From contig NC_017093.1 in assembly GCF_000284295.1 (NCBI RefSeq), positions 8,370,001-8,434,000 of the forward strand: a DNA stretch of 64,000 nt. The letters are read 5' to 3'. Origin of the DNA: Actinoplanes missouriensis 431. GTDB lineage: Bacteria; Actinomycetota; Actinomycetes; Mycobacteriales; Micromonosporaceae. Below are positions 16,303-24,712 of the stretch, in pieces. Positions within the stretch are counted from its first letter, which is position 1. Each line of letters begins with the position of its first letter. The notes under the pieces are model-generated. The model saw only the letters and a program-made list of their open reading frames with translations. It was not told where the DNA came from and did not search any database. The position numbers were made by a program, and so were the translations under genes.

Positions 16303-17484
16303 GTGCCGCTCGACCGCGATGGTTCCAAGCCCGCCGCCAGTTCCACGCCACGTCCCGGCGTCAACGGCGCTGGACACCGCGCGATGACACCCCCGGCCGG
16401 CCCCGGCCTGACCGGGGGAGCAAGCGATCCGCTCCGCGCCAACCTGGCCCTGATGGCTCCCGGCACGGCGCTGCGCGACGGTCTGGAGCGCATCCTGCGG
16501 GGCCGCACCGGCGCGCTGATCGTGCTCGGTTACGACGCTGTCGTGGAGAGCATCTGCACCGGTGGCTTCCCGCTCGACGTGGAGTTCTCCGCGACCCGGC
16601 TGCGTGAGCTGTGCAAGATGGACGGCGCGGTCGTGCTCTCCAGCGACGGCACCCGCATCGTCCGGGCCGCCGTGCACCTCATGCCCGACCCGTCGATCCC
16701 GTCCGAGGAGTCCGGCACCCGGCACCGCACCGCCGAGCGGGTGGCGAAACAGTCCGCCTTCCCGGTCATCTCGGTGAGCCAGTCGATGCACATCATCGGG
16801 CTCTATGTGAACGGTCAGCGCCACGTCCTGGACGACTCGGCCGCGATCCTCTCCCGGGCCAACCAGGCGCTCGCCACCCTGGAGCGTTACAAGCTGCGCC
16901 TGGACGAGGTCTCCGGCACCCTCTCCGCCCTGGAGATCGAGGACCTGGTGACCGTGCGGGACGCGGTGGCGGTGGTGCAGCGGCTGGAGATGGTCCGCCG
17001 GATCGCCGACGAGATCTCCGGTTACGTGGTGGAGCTCGGCACCGACGGCCGCCTGCTCGCCCTCCAGCTGGACGAGCTGATGGCCGGTGTCGACGCCGAC
17101 CGCACCCTGGTCATCCGCGACTACCTGCCGTCCGGCCGCAAGGCCCGCACGCTCGACGAGGCCCTGGTCGAGCTGGACCTGCTCACCGCCACCGAGATGA
17201 TCGACCTGGTCGCGGTGGCGAAGGCGATCGGTTACCCGGGCGCCTCTGACGCGCTCGACGCCGCCGTCTCGCCGCGCGGGTTCCGGCTGCTGGCCAAGGT
17301 GCCCCGGCTCCCGGCGCAGATCGTCGACCGGCTGGTCGACCATTTCGGCAGCCTGCAGCGCCTGCTGGGCGCCACGGTCGAGGACCTACAGGCTGTGGAG
17401 GGCGTGGGTGACGCCCGGGCCCGGGGTGTGCGCGAGGGGCTGTCCCGGCTGGCCGAGGCGTCGATCCTGGAGCGCTACGTCTAG
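16303..17484 (+). CDS. disA: DNA integrity scanning diadenylate cyclase DisA
   Basis: DisA makes cyclic di-AMP from two ATP and scans DNA for branched structures. The 393-residue product has the DAC domain with the catalytic DGA (MDGAVVLSSDGTRI) and RHR (SGTRHRTAERVAKQSAF) motifs, a helical linker and a C-terminal helix-hairpin-helix domain (LLGATVEDLQAVEGVGDARA). The N-terminal ~40 residues are a proline/glycine-rich extension. Start is a GTG. A downstream methionine in LALMAPGTALRDGLERIL is where many homologues begin, so the true start may be internal. Confidence 0.95.
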   Translation: MPLDRDGSKPAASSTPRPGVNGAGHRAMTPPAGPGLTGGASDPLRANLALMAPGTALRDGLERILRGRTGALIVLGYDAVVESICTGGFPLDVEFSATRLRELCKMDGAVVLSSDGTRIVRAAVHLMPDPSIPSEESGTRHRTAERVAKQSAFPVISVSQSMHIIGLYVNGQRHVLDDSAAILSRANQALATLERYKLRLDEVSGTLSALEIEDLVTVRDAVAVVQRLEMVRRIADEISGYVVELGTDGRLLALQLDELMAGVDADRTLVIRDYLPSGRKARTLDEALVELDLLTATEMIDLVAVAKAIGYPGASDALDAAVSPRGFRLLAKVPRLPAQIVDRLVDHFGSLQRLLGATVEDLQAVEGVGDARARGVREGLSRLAEASILERYV

Positions 17485-17498
17485 TGAGGTGCCTCACT
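17483..17498 (+). terminator. Short hairpin at the disA stop codon
   Basis: AGTGAG/CTCACT arms with a four-base loop, starting inside the TAG stop of disA. The stem is short and followed by only a weak pyrimidine run. It may serve as a terminator between disA and the convergent gene, with low confidence. Confidence 0.3.
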
Positions 17499-17607
17499 CT
17501 TGCCCAGTGGCGGCGCGTTCGGCCGCGCGACAAATCGAGCATTCCGGGCGTCCCGCGCTGACCCTCGGGTGACTCTGTGTAGTGGGGTGGCCGATTACCC
17601 GTACCCG

Positions 17608-18117
17608 TCAAAGGGTTTGGTGGATGTCTTTCGCGTGGTCTGCCACGGCGGCCCCGGTGATCGTCGCGGTGAGCGGCAGGACCTCCAGGCAGCGGCGGAT
17701 CGCCTGACCCATCACCGGGTTGGGGACGCGCAGCGAAATGGTGCAGTGCGGCACCCAGCGGCCGGGGCGATAGTGCTCCCACACCTCGACGCCGCGCTCG
17801 TGCAGGCGGGTGTGGACGACCTCGTGGAGCGCGAGCAGTTCCGGGGTGACCGTGACGCCGAGCCAGAGGACGCGGCCGACGAACTGGCCGGCGAAGTTCA
17901 TCTCCACGGGCAGGCCGCGGCCGAGCGGAACGCCGTCGAGGGCGTCCGCCACCGCATGCGGGTCGATGTGGTGGGCGGCGGCCAGGGAGACGTGCGGGCG
18001 GTGCTTCTGGTGCAGCGAGCCCAGGCTGGGGATGCCTTCGTCGTCCAGCGCGCGCCAGAGCGTGCGGATGCGCCGGGTCGCGTCGACGTCCAGGTAGAGC
18101 TCGAGTGCCGCGACCAA
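17608..18117 (-). CDS. 2'-5' RNA ligase-like (2H phosphoesterase) protein
   Basis: A protein of about 169 residues with the two H-x-T/S motifs of the 2H phosphoesterase superfamily: HVS in KHRPHVSLAAAHH and HCT in GRWVPHCTISLR. Members hydrolyse or ligate 2'-5' or cyclic phosphodiester bonds in RNA and nucleotides; the substrate is unknown here. The start is uncertain. I use a TTG giving LVAALELYLDVDA, which follows the stop of the upstream gene within five bases. It converges with disA. Confidence 0.75.
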   Translation of the reverse strand: MVAALELYLDVDATRRIRTLWRALDDEGIPSLGSLHQKHRPHVSLAAAHHIDPHAVADALDGVPLGRGLPVEMNFAGQFVGRVLWLGVTVTPELLALHEVVHTRLHERGVEVWEHYRPGRWVPHCTISLRVPNPVMGQAIRRCLEVLPLTATITGAAVADHAKDIHQTL

Positions 18118-18121
18118 GCTG

Positions 18122-18889
18122 TCAGGCGACGATCGTCGCGACGACCGGGGCGCTGACCACCGCGCCGAGACGGCCGCGCAGCTCGTAGTCACCGGCGGGC
18201 GGGATCGGGCCGGCCGGCACGTTGTTGGCGCACTGGGTGGACTGGCGGCCGTTCCAGGTCACCATGTACTCCCGCTCGGCGCCCGGCGCGAACGCGCGGA
18301 TGTCGCTGCCCTTCGCCGTGCTGCACTTGTCCGACGACCAGAACTTCTGCGCGCCCTGCTCCAGGTAGAGCTCCTGCGCGTCGGCGCCGACGTCACGCGT
18401 ACACGTACGCGTGCCGATGTTCTTGATCTTCAAGCGGATCTCGAGCGGAACGCCGCGCTTGACGCTCGTCTTCACCGGGACCGGCGTCACCGACATCTCG
18501 GCATCCGTGCAGGCCCCACCGTCACCGGCCGGGACAGCCGCGGTCGTGGCGCCGGCGCTCGGGGCGCCCGTCGTCGGCGCTGCCCCCGGCGCGGTCGTGG
18601 TCGGCAGCAGCTCCTCCGCGGGGTCCTGCGTCAGCAGGTCGGCGGGGTCCGGCAGAGCCTGACCCCCGGGCGGCGCGCTGTCCAGGAAGGAGGTGTCCGG
18701 CGACGGCGATGCCGTGGCAGGTGCGGGCGTCGGATATTGCGACGACGCGTTCTTGGTCTTCGTGTCCTTGTCCTCATCGGGGGAACAGGCCATGAACAGC
18801 ACGATGACGCCGAGCAGCACCGCGCCCAGCACGACCAGACGCCGGCGCCAGTAGACGCTGGGTGAGAGGGGACCAACCGTCGCACGCAT
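18122..18889 (-). CDS. Membrane-anchored secreted protein with Pro/Thr linker
   Basis: A 255-residue protein: a cytoplasmic tip, one hydrophobic helix (about 19-35, RLVVLGAVLLGVIVLFMAC), a long Ala/Pro/Thr/Asp-rich linker (about 40-120) and a C-terminal extracytoplasmic beta-sandwich-like domain containing four cysteines (GACTDAEM, TRTCTRDVG, SDKCSTAKG, STQCANNV). The cysteine following the helix might be a lipobox, but the helix is long for a lipoprotein signal. Similar secreted domains (DUF4232-like) occur in actinobacteria. The chosen ATG gives MRATVGPLSPSVYWRRR. Confidence 0.65.
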   Translation of the reverse strand: MRATVGPLSPSVYWRRRLVVLGAVLLGVIVLFMACSPDEDKDTKTKNASSQYPTPAPATASPSPDTSFLDSAPPGGQALPDPADLLTQDPAEELLPTTTAPGAAPTTGAPSAGATTAAVPAGDGGACTDAEMSVTPVPVKTSVKRGVPLEIRLKIKNIGTRTCTRDVGADAQELYLEQGAQKFWSSDKCSTAKGSDIRAFAPGAEREYMVTWNGRQSTQCANNVPAGPIPPAGDYELRGRLGAVVSAPVVATIVA

Positions 18890-18971
18890 GATGCCGCTCA
18901 CGGTAGACCTGTGCGTCCAGAGGTAGGCGCGCGACGCGCCGGTTATGCGACACCAACTCGCGAACCGCTCG

Positions 18972-19502
18972 TTAGAGATAGACCTTGCGCTGGTAGATGG
19001 CGTGGGCGCCGGCGACCCGGTCGAGGAAAAGTTTCCCTCCACAGTGGTCGATCTCGTGCTGCAGCGCCCGGGCCTCGAACGCGTCGGTGGTCATCGTGAC
19101 GGATTCACCCGTACCGGGGAGGACGGCCTCGACCACGATCCGCGCCGCACGCTTCACGTCGCCGGTGAGGTCGGGCACCGACATGCAGCCCTCCCGGCCG
19201 GGCCGCCACCGGCTCGCCTCGACGATTTTCGCGTTGCAGAGGACGAACGTGCCGTGGACCGTTGCCGCTTTCGGGTGACCCGTCACGTCCACGCAGAAGA
19301 CCTGGGCGCTCACGCCCACCTGCGGCGCCGCCAGGCCGACGCAGCCCGGCGAGACCCGCATCGTGGCGACCAGGTCGGCGGCGAGCTGGACGATCTCCGG
19401 ATCGGTGGGGTCCACCTCCTGGCCGACCTCGCCGAGGACGGTCGCCGGCGCGGTGAGGACGGGAAGCACCCGGCCCGCGCTCTCCGCGTTCTCCCCGGTC
19501 AC
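18972..19502 (-). CDS. def: Peptide deformylase
   Basis: Removes the formyl group from the initiator methionine of new proteins. The 176-residue enzyme has all three signature motifs: GCVGLAAPQVG, EGCMS and QHEIDH, which together supply the Cys and two His metal ligands and the catalytic Glu. Its ATG overlaps the stop codon of the ACT-domain gene (four bases), so the two are coupled. Confidence 0.95.
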   Translation of the reverse strand: MTGENAESAGRVLPVLTAPATVLGEVGQEVDPTDPEIVQLAADLVATMRVSPGCVGLAAPQVGVSAQVFCVDVTGHPKAATVHGTFVLCNAKIVEASRWRPGREGCMSVPDLTGDVKRAARIVVEAVLPGTGESVTMTTDAFEARALQHEIDHCGGKLFLDRVAGAHAIYQRKVYL

Positions 19503-19999
19503 AGCAGCTCCGACTCGGCTCGCCGGAGGGTCACGTCGACGCCCAGCTCGGCGCCCGCGACGGCGAGACGCTCGGCCAGTTCGTCGGCCGCACCGCCCGG
19601 CAGGTCCACCTCGGCGACCAGCACGTAGAGCGGCCCGGTCAGACGGGTGGTGAGGTCGGTGATGTTGCCACCGGACGCGGCGACCACCCGGGTGACCGCC
19701 GCGACGATGCCGAGCCGGTCGGCGCCGTGGACGCTCACCAGGTACGGCTCGCCGTTCGCCACCTGTCCGGCCTCCGGCTCCACCCTGCTCACCGTGGCGA
19801 GCAGACCGACCGGCCTGAGCGCCGCCTCGACCTCCTCGGCGGTCGGCCCGTTGCAGATCAGGGTCATGGCGAAATGCCCGCGCAGGCGGGTCATCGTCGA
19901 GTCGGTGAGGTTCGCGCCGACTCCGGCGAGAGCCTCGGCGACGTCGGCGACGATGCCGGTCCGGTCGGGGCCGATGACGGTGATGGCTAGCTCGTGCAC
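19499..19999 (-). CDS. Double ACT-domain protein (GcvR-like)
   Basis: A 166-residue protein with two ACT domains: residues 1-75 (MHELAITVIGPDRTGIVADV) and about 85-160 (YLVSVHGADRLGIVAAVTRVV). This architecture is that of GcvR-type regulators, which sense amino acids such as glycine. No DNA-binding domain is present, so it should act through a partner. Stop and start codons overlap with def. It is divergent from mutY, with only about 20 bases between the two starts. Confidence 0.8.
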   Translation of the reverse strand: MHELAITVIGPDRTGIVADVAEALAGVGANLTDSTMTRLRGHFAMTLICNGPTAEEVEAALRPVGLLATVSRVEPEAGQVANGEPYLVSVHGADRLGIVAAVTRVVAASGGNITDLTTRLTGPLYVLVAEVDLPGGAADELAERLAVAGAELGVDVTLRRAESELL

Positions 20000-20019
20000 C
20001 CGCCTACAGTAAAACGGCT

Positions 20020-20916
20020 ATGACTCTCGCCGACGCAGCCATCGCCTGGTACGACACGAATGCCCGAGATCTTCCGTGGCGTCAGCCCTCCACCACCCCC
20101 TGGGGTGTACTCGTCAGTGAGGTGATGCTCCAGCAGACCCCTGTCGTCCGCGTGGAGCCCGCCTGGCGCTCCTGGATGACCCGCTGGCCCACGCCGGCCG
20201 CGCTCGCCGCTGACCCGCCGTCCGAGGCGATCCGGATGTGGGGGCGCCTCGGATACCCCCGGCGCGCCATGCGCCTGCACGCCTGCGCCGTCGCGATCGT
20301 GGAGCGCCACGGCGGGCGAGTGCCGGACGATCTCGATCAGTTGCTGGCGCTGCCGGGCGTCGGCACCTACACCGGGCGGGCGGTGGCGACGTTCGCGTAC
20401 GGGCAGCGGCATCCGGTGGTGGACACGAACGTACGGCGGGTGGTCTCCCGGGCCGTCGAGGGCAAACCCGACGCCGGGCCTGCCACCACCGCCGCCGACC
20501 TGACCGCGATGGAGGCGCTGCTGCCGTTCGACGTGCCGACGGCGGCCCGGGCCAGCATCGCCTTCATGGAACTGGGCGCGATCGTGTGCACGGCCCGGTC
20601 GCCTAAATGCAGTGAATGCCCGTTCCATGATGTTTGCGCTTGGCGCCTTTCCGGAACGCCACTGCCGGACGGGCCGAGCCGAAAACCGCAGCGTTACGCC
20701 GGCACCGACCGCCAGGTCCGGGGACTGATTCTGGAAGTGCTCCGGCACGCCACCGGGCCGGTTCCGCGACAACGGCTGGACCTCGTCTGGACGGATGAGG
20801 TGCAGCGGACGCGGGCGCTTTCCGGACTCGTCGAGGACGGACTCGTGGAGCCGCTGGGGTCGGACGATTTCGTGCTGGCCGGCGATGCGCCGCAAACTGA
20901 GGTGCAACAGTTGTAG
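20020..20916 (+). CDS. mutY: A/G-specific adenine DNA glycosylase
   Basis: MutY removes adenine mispaired with 8-oxoguanine. It has the helix-hairpin-helix LPGVGTYTGRAV followed by the catalytic Asp in PVVDTNVRRV, and the iron-sulfur loop C-x6-C-x2-C-x5-C (CTARSPKCSECPFHDVC). The MutY-typical QQTPVVRVEPAW is also present. At 298 residues it lacks the C-terminal NUDIX-like 8-oxoG recognition domain of the E. coli enzyme, a common state in actinobacteria. Confidence 0.93.
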   Translation: MTLADAAIAWYDTNARDLPWRQPSTTPWGVLVSEVMLQQTPVVRVEPAWRSWMTRWPTPAALAADPPSEAIRMWGRLGYPRRAMRLHACAVAIVERHGGRVPDDLDQLLALPGVGTYTGRAVATFAYGQRHPVVDTNVRRVVSRAVEGKPDAGPATTAADLTAMEALLPFDVPTAARASIAFMELGAIVCTARSPKCSECPFHDVCAWRLSGTPLPDGPSRKPQRYAGTDRQVRGLILEVLRHATGPVPRQRLDLVWTDEVQRTRALSGLVEDGLVEPLGSDDFVLAGDAPQTEVQQL

Positions 20917-20928
20917 AACGCGGCGACC

Positions 20929-21519
20929 ATGGTGCCCGTGCATGAGATTCGAGCAGTGTACGACGACCATCTGATCACGATTTATCAGGCTTATCCGGCC
21001 GAAATCGCCGAGCCCGCATTGCGTGCCGGCCGTTTCGTGCCACCGTTCAAGCCGAATCGAATGACATGGATAAAACCGTCGTTCCTGTGGATGATGTATC
21101 GCTCCGGCTGGGCCACCAAGCCCGGCCAGGAACGGATCCTCGCCATCTCGATAACCCGCACCGGCTTCGAGTGGGCCCTCAACAGAGCCGTCCTGAGCCA
21201 TTACGACCCCGCCACCCACCCCGACCGGGCAACCTGGCAGCGCCACCTCCGAGCCGCCCCCACCCGGGTCCAGTGGGACCCGGAACGCGACCTCCACCTG
21301 AAACCCCAGCCACACCGCTCACTGCAGCTGGGCCTGGGCCCCGAGGCAGTCCCCCACTACACCGACACCTGGACAGCCGCCATAACCGACGTAACCCCTC
21401 TGGCCCACGAGATCCACGCCCAGGTCCAGGCCGCCAACCTCCAAGCCGCAGCCGCCCTGCTCCCTCCCGAACGCCCCTACCCCTCATCGCTCGCCGCCGC
21501 GCGATCCCAGCCGCGCTAA
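20929..21519 (+). CDS. DUF4291 family protein
   Basis: A 196-residue soluble protein with the hallmark segments of DUF4291: IRAVYDDHLITIYQAYPAEI, MTWIKPSFLWMMYRSGWATK and ERILAISITRTGFEWAL. The strictly patterned Y-Q-A-Y, W-I-K-P-S-F-L-W and charged residues suggest an enzyme, but its reaction is unknown to me. It lies 12 bases after mutY and is probably cotranscribed. It ends in an arginine-rich tail. A strong palindrome follows it. Confidence 0.8.
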   Translation: MVPVHEIRAVYDDHLITIYQAYPAEIAEPALRAGRFVPPFKPNRMTWIKPSFLWMMYRSGWATKPGQERILAISITRTGFEWALNRAVLSHYDPATHPDRATWQRHLRAAPTRVQWDPERDLHLKPQPHRSLQLGLGPEAVPHYTDTWTAAITDVTPLAHEIHAQVQAANLQAAAALLPPERPYPSSLAAARSQPR

Positions 21520-21633
21520 GCCGCACCGCCGCCAGCAGCAAGCCCACGCCGACAGCAGCGACGAGCCCACGCCGGCAGCAGCGTGCCCACCGCCGGCCTA
21601 GCGTTCCCCGCCCCACAGAGCCCAGCCACGCAA

Positions 21634-21707
21634 GGTTTTGGGGCGGGGAGGGCCCACTCCGGGCGGTCAGGCTTGATCCCTGCGTGGGCCCTCCCCGCCC
21701 CAAAACC
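21634..21707. terminator. 24-bp perfect inverted repeat between convergent genes
   Basis: Arms at 21634-21657 and 21684-21707 are perfectly complementary over 24 bases, beginning GGTTTTGGGGCGGGG. The loop is 26 bases. It lies between the DUF4291 gene (plus) and clpC (minus). Each arm ends in AAAACC/GGTTTT, so it could act as a terminator in both directions. The arm length is unusual for a terminator. A further 9-bp stem at 21706-21732 (CCGCCCCCC/GGGGGGCGG) abuts it. Confidence 0.6.
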
Positions 21708-21740
21708 GCCCCCCCTCGCGACCGGGGGGCGGAAACGAAG

Positions 21741-21773
21741 CGGCCCGGCACCCCCCGAGGGGGCACCGGGCCG
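21741..21773 (-). terminator. clpC terminator hairpin
   Basis: A GC-rich stem of GGCCCGG/CCGGGCC extended by a C-run and G-run around the loop, placed about 15 bases past the clpC stop on the minus strand. No long U-tract follows, as is usual for high-GC actinobacteria. Confidence 0.6.
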
Positions 21774-21787
21774 GATCATTCAGAAAC

Positions 21788-24310
21788 TCACTCCTCGGTA
21801 GTGGCAGCCCCAAGGTCAGCCGGCACCGCATCCGGCACCGAGACCCCACGCTCCGCCCCACGGAAGACCAGCTTCGCCTTCTCCACCTGAGCCGGGTCCC
21901 CCTCGCAGTCCACGACCACGATCTGACCGGGCCGCAGCTCGTTGAAGAGGATCTGCTCGGACAGGGTGTCCTCCAGCTCCCGCTGGATGGTCCGGCGCAG
22001 CGGCCGCGCACCCAGGACCGGGTCGAAGCCCTTGGCCGCCAGGTACTTCTTCGCGTTGTCGGTCAGCTCGAGACCCATGTCCTTGTTCTTCAGCTGGCCC
22101 TCGATGCGAGCCGTGAAGATGTCCACGATCTGCAGGATTTCCTTCTCCCGCAGCTGGTGGAAGACGATGGTGTCGTCGATACGGTTCAGGAACTCCGGGC
22201 GGAAGTGCTGCTTCAGCTCGTCGTTGACCTTGATCTTCATCCGCTCGTAGGACGACTCCTCGGCCTCGGAGGCCTGGAAGCCCAGCGACACCGCCTTCGC
22301 CACGTCACGCGTGCCGAGGTTGGTGGTGAGGATGATGACCGTGTTCTTGAAGTCCACGATCCGGCCCTGGCCGTCGGTCAGGCGACCGTCCTCCAGGATC
22401 TGCAGCAGCGTGTTGAAGACGTCCGGGTGGGCCTTCTCGATCTCGTCGAAGAGGACCACGGAGAACGGCTTGCGACGCACCTTCTCGGTCAGCTGGCCGC
22501 CCTCGTCGTAACCGACATAACCGGGAGGGGCACCGACGAGGCGGGACACCGTGTAGCGGTCGTGGAACTCCGACATGTCGAGCTGGATCAGCGCGTCCTC
22601 GGAGCCGAACAGGAACTCGGCGAGAGCCTTGGAGAGCTCGGTCTTACCGACACCGGACGGGCCGGCGAAGATGAACGAGCCGCTCGGGCGCTTCGGGTCC
22701 TTCAGACCGGCACGAGTACGCCGGATCGCCTTGGAGACCGCCTGCACCGCGTCCTCCTGGCCGATGACCCGCTTGTGCAGCTCATCCTCCATGCGCAGCA
22801 GACGCGAGGTCTCCTCCTCGGTCAGCTTGTAGACCGGGATGCCGGTCCAGTTGCCGAGGACCTCGGCGATCTGCTCGTCGTCGACCTCGGACACCACGTC
22901 CAGGTCGCCGGCCTTCCACTCCTTCTCCCGCTGCGCCTTCTGGTTGAGGAGAGTCTTCTCCTTGTCGCGCAGCTGGGCGGCCCGCTCGAAGTCCTGCGCG
23001 TCGATCGCGGACTCCTTGTCGCGCCGCACCTGGGCGATGCGCTCGTCGAAGTCGCGGAGGTCCGGCGGCGCGGTCATCCGGCGGATGCGCATCCGTGCGC
23101 CGGCCTCGTCGATCAGGTCGATCGCCTTGTCCGGCAGGAACCGGTCCGAGATGTACCGATCGGCCAGCGTCGCGGCCGCGACCAGGGCCGCGTCGGTGAT
23201 GCTGATCCGGTGGTGCGCCTCGTAGCGGTCCCGGAGGCCCTTGAGGATCTCGATGGTGTGCGCCAGCGACGGCTCGCCGACCTGGATGGGCTGGAAGCGG
23301 CGCTCGAGGGCGGCGTCCTTCTCCAGGTGCTTGCGGTACTCGTCCAGCGTGGTCGCACCGATGGTCTGCAGCTCACCGCGAGCCAGCATCGGCTTGAGGA
23401 TCGACGCGGCGTCGATCGCGCCCTCGGCGGCGCCGGCGCCGACCAGGGTGTGGATCTCGTCGATGAAGAGGATGATGTCGCCGCGGGTGCGGATCTCCTT
23501 GAGCACCTTCTTCAGGCGCTCCTCGAAGTCACCGCGGTAACGGGAGCCGGCCACGAGAGCACCGAGGTCCAGCGTGTACAGCTGCTTGTCCTTCAGCGTC
23601 TCGGGCACCTCGCCCTTGACGATGGACTGGGACAGGCCCTCCACCACGGCGGTCTTGCCGACGCCGGGCTCGCCGATCAGAACCGGGTTGTTCTTGGTGC
23701 GGCGTGAGAGCACCTGCATGACCCGCTCGATTTCCTTCTCCCGGCCGATGACCGGGTCGAGCTTGCCCTCGCGGGCGGCCTGGGTCAGGTTGCGGCCGAA
23801 CTGGTCGAGGACCAGCGACGTGGACGGCGCGGCCTCTCCGGTCGCGGCGCCGGCGGCGGCCGGCTCCTTGCCCTGGTAGCCGCTGAGCAGCTGGATCACC
23901 TGCTGGCGGACCCGGTTCAGGTCGGCGCCGAGCTTGACCAGCACCTGGGCGGCGACGCCCTCGCCCTCACGGATCAGGCCGAGCAGGATGTGCTCGGTGC
24001 CGATGTAGTTGTGGCCGAGCTGAAGCGCCTCGCGCAGCGAGAGCTCCAGGACCTTCTTGGCCCGCGGCGTGAACGGGATGTGCCCGCTCGGCGCCTGCTG
24101 ACCCTGGCCGATGATCTCCTCGACCTGCTGCCGGACACCTTCGAGGGAGATGCCAAGGCTTTCGAGAGCCTTCGCAGCGACGCCTTCTCCTTCGTGGATC
24201 AGACCCAAGAGGATGTGCTCTGTACCGATGTAGTTGTGGTTGAGCATCCGGGCCTCTTCTTGGGCCAGGACGACAACCCGTCGCGCTCGGTCGGTGAACC
24301 GCTCGAACAT
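21788..24310 (-). CDS. clpC: ATP-dependent Clp protease ATP-binding subunit ClpC
   Basis: The Hsp100 unfoldase partner of ClpP. The 840-residue protein has two N-terminal Clp repeats (LNHNYIGTEHILLGLIHEGE and its second copy), AAA domain 1 with Walker A GEPGVGKTAVV, a UVR segment (DAQDFERAAQLRDKEK) in the middle domain, and AAA domain 2 with GPSGVGKTELSK and the ClpP-contact region. The start at MFERFTDRARR has a good GAGGAG site upstream. The preceding 400 bases hold the lsr2 terminator and DnaA-box-like sites. This is the ClpC1 type, essential in mycobacteria. Confidence 0.97.
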   Translation of the reverse strand: MFERFTDRARRVVVLAQEEARMLNHNYIGTEHILLGLIHEGEGVAAKALESLGISLEGVRQQVEEIIGQGQQAPSGHIPFTPRAKKVLELSLREALQLGHNYIGTEHILLGLIREGEGVAAQVLVKLGADLNRVRQQVIQLLSGYQGKEPAAAGAATGEAAPSTSLVLDQFGRNLTQAAREGKLDPVIGREKEIERVMQVLSRRTKNNPVLIGEPGVGKTAVVEGLSQSIVKGEVPETLKDKQLYTLDLGALVAGSRYRGDFEERLKKVLKEIRTRGDIILFIDEIHTLVGAGAAEGAIDAASILKPMLARGELQTIGATTLDEYRKHLEKDAALERRFQPIQVGEPSLAHTIEILKGLRDRYEAHHRISITDAALVAAATLADRYISDRFLPDKAIDLIDEAGARMRIRRMTAPPDLRDFDERIAQVRRDKESAIDAQDFERAAQLRDKEKTLLNQKAQREKEWKAGDLDVVSEVDDEQIAEVLGNWTGIPVYKLTEEETSRLLRMEDELHKRVIGQEDAVQAVSKAIRRTRAGLKDPKRPSGSFIFAGPSGVGKTELSKALAEFLFGSEDALIQLDMSEFHDRYTVSRLVGAPPGYVGYDEGGQLTEKVRRKPFSVVLFDEIEKAHPDVFNTLLQILEDGRLTDGQGRIVDFKNTVIILTTNLGTRDVAKAVSLGFQASEAEESSYERMKIKVNDELKQHFRPEFLNRIDDTIVFHQLREKEILQIVDIFTARIEGQLKNKDMGLELTDNAKKYLAAKGFDPVLGARPLRRTIQRELEDTLSEQILFNELRPGQIVVVDCEGDPAQVEKAKLVFRGAERGVSVPDAVPADLGAATTEE

Positions 24311-24538
24311 GCCCTCGTGCTCCTCACATGCCGTGCGCCCATGCTGAGTCTGTCTCAACAACTGGCGGGGCCAGCGCACGGGCATCGGTGATGCCCGTGC
24401 TGTAACTCTATCGCCGCTGACGCGCTCCGCTGGGTCCTCGTGACCCTTCGAAACGATCCGCGACGTTGATTTAGCCAACTTCGCACGCTCAACGGCTGTT
24501 CCCCCACCCGAACGTGTACGCGTACAGCGAAATCGCGG

Positions 24539-24581
24539 GTGTCCACAGCCTGTGGACAACTCGGCACCTGCCTGTGGATAA
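24539..24581. promoter_or_regulatory. Cluster of three DnaA-box-like sites
   Basis: GTGTCCACA at 24539-24547 (plus strand, 8/9 to TTGTCCACA), TTGTCCACA on the minus strand at 24551-24559 (9/9 to the actinobacterial consensus) and TTATCCACA on the minus strand at 24573-24581 (classical consensus). The first two form a 9-1-9 palindrome at 24540-24558. The cluster is upstream of clpC and downstream of lsr2. Confidence 0.6.
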
Positions 24582-24601
24582 CTTGGGGACAGAACGCCGG
24601 A

Positions 24602-24634
24602 AGGGCGTGCTGATCACGAAGATCAGCACGCCCT
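24602..24634 (-). terminator. lsr2 terminator hairpin
   Basis: Perfect 14-bp stem (AGGGCGTGCTGATC at 24602-24615 with GATCAGCACGCCCT at 24621-24634) and a five-base loop, about 80 bases past the lsr2 stop on the minus strand. It is the strongest hairpin in this region. Confidence 0.75.
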
Positions 24635-24712
24635 CCCAAGCCGGGAAGCCCCATCAGAACCAAGCCCAGCCACAGCCGGAGCCGACGGCGCAGGGCAGGC
24701 CTCGGCGGCCGT

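Larger units (their letters stand above)
24311..24712. other. 402-bp intergenic region between lsr2 and clpC
   Basis: Both flanking genes are on the minus strand, so this is the lsr2 3' end plus the clpC promoter region. It contains a strong hairpin (24602-24634), three DnaA-box-like nonamers (24539-24581) and a perfect 12-bp palindrome TGTACGCGTACA at 24515-24526 that might be an operator. I could not find a convincing ClgR or HspR box. No protein-like frame is seen. Confidence 0.6.

Noticed and set aside
22157..23707. Long plus-strand open frame opposite clpC
   Set aside because: The antisense of a highly conserved gene, with Leu/Val/Glu/Arg-skewed composition and no domain.
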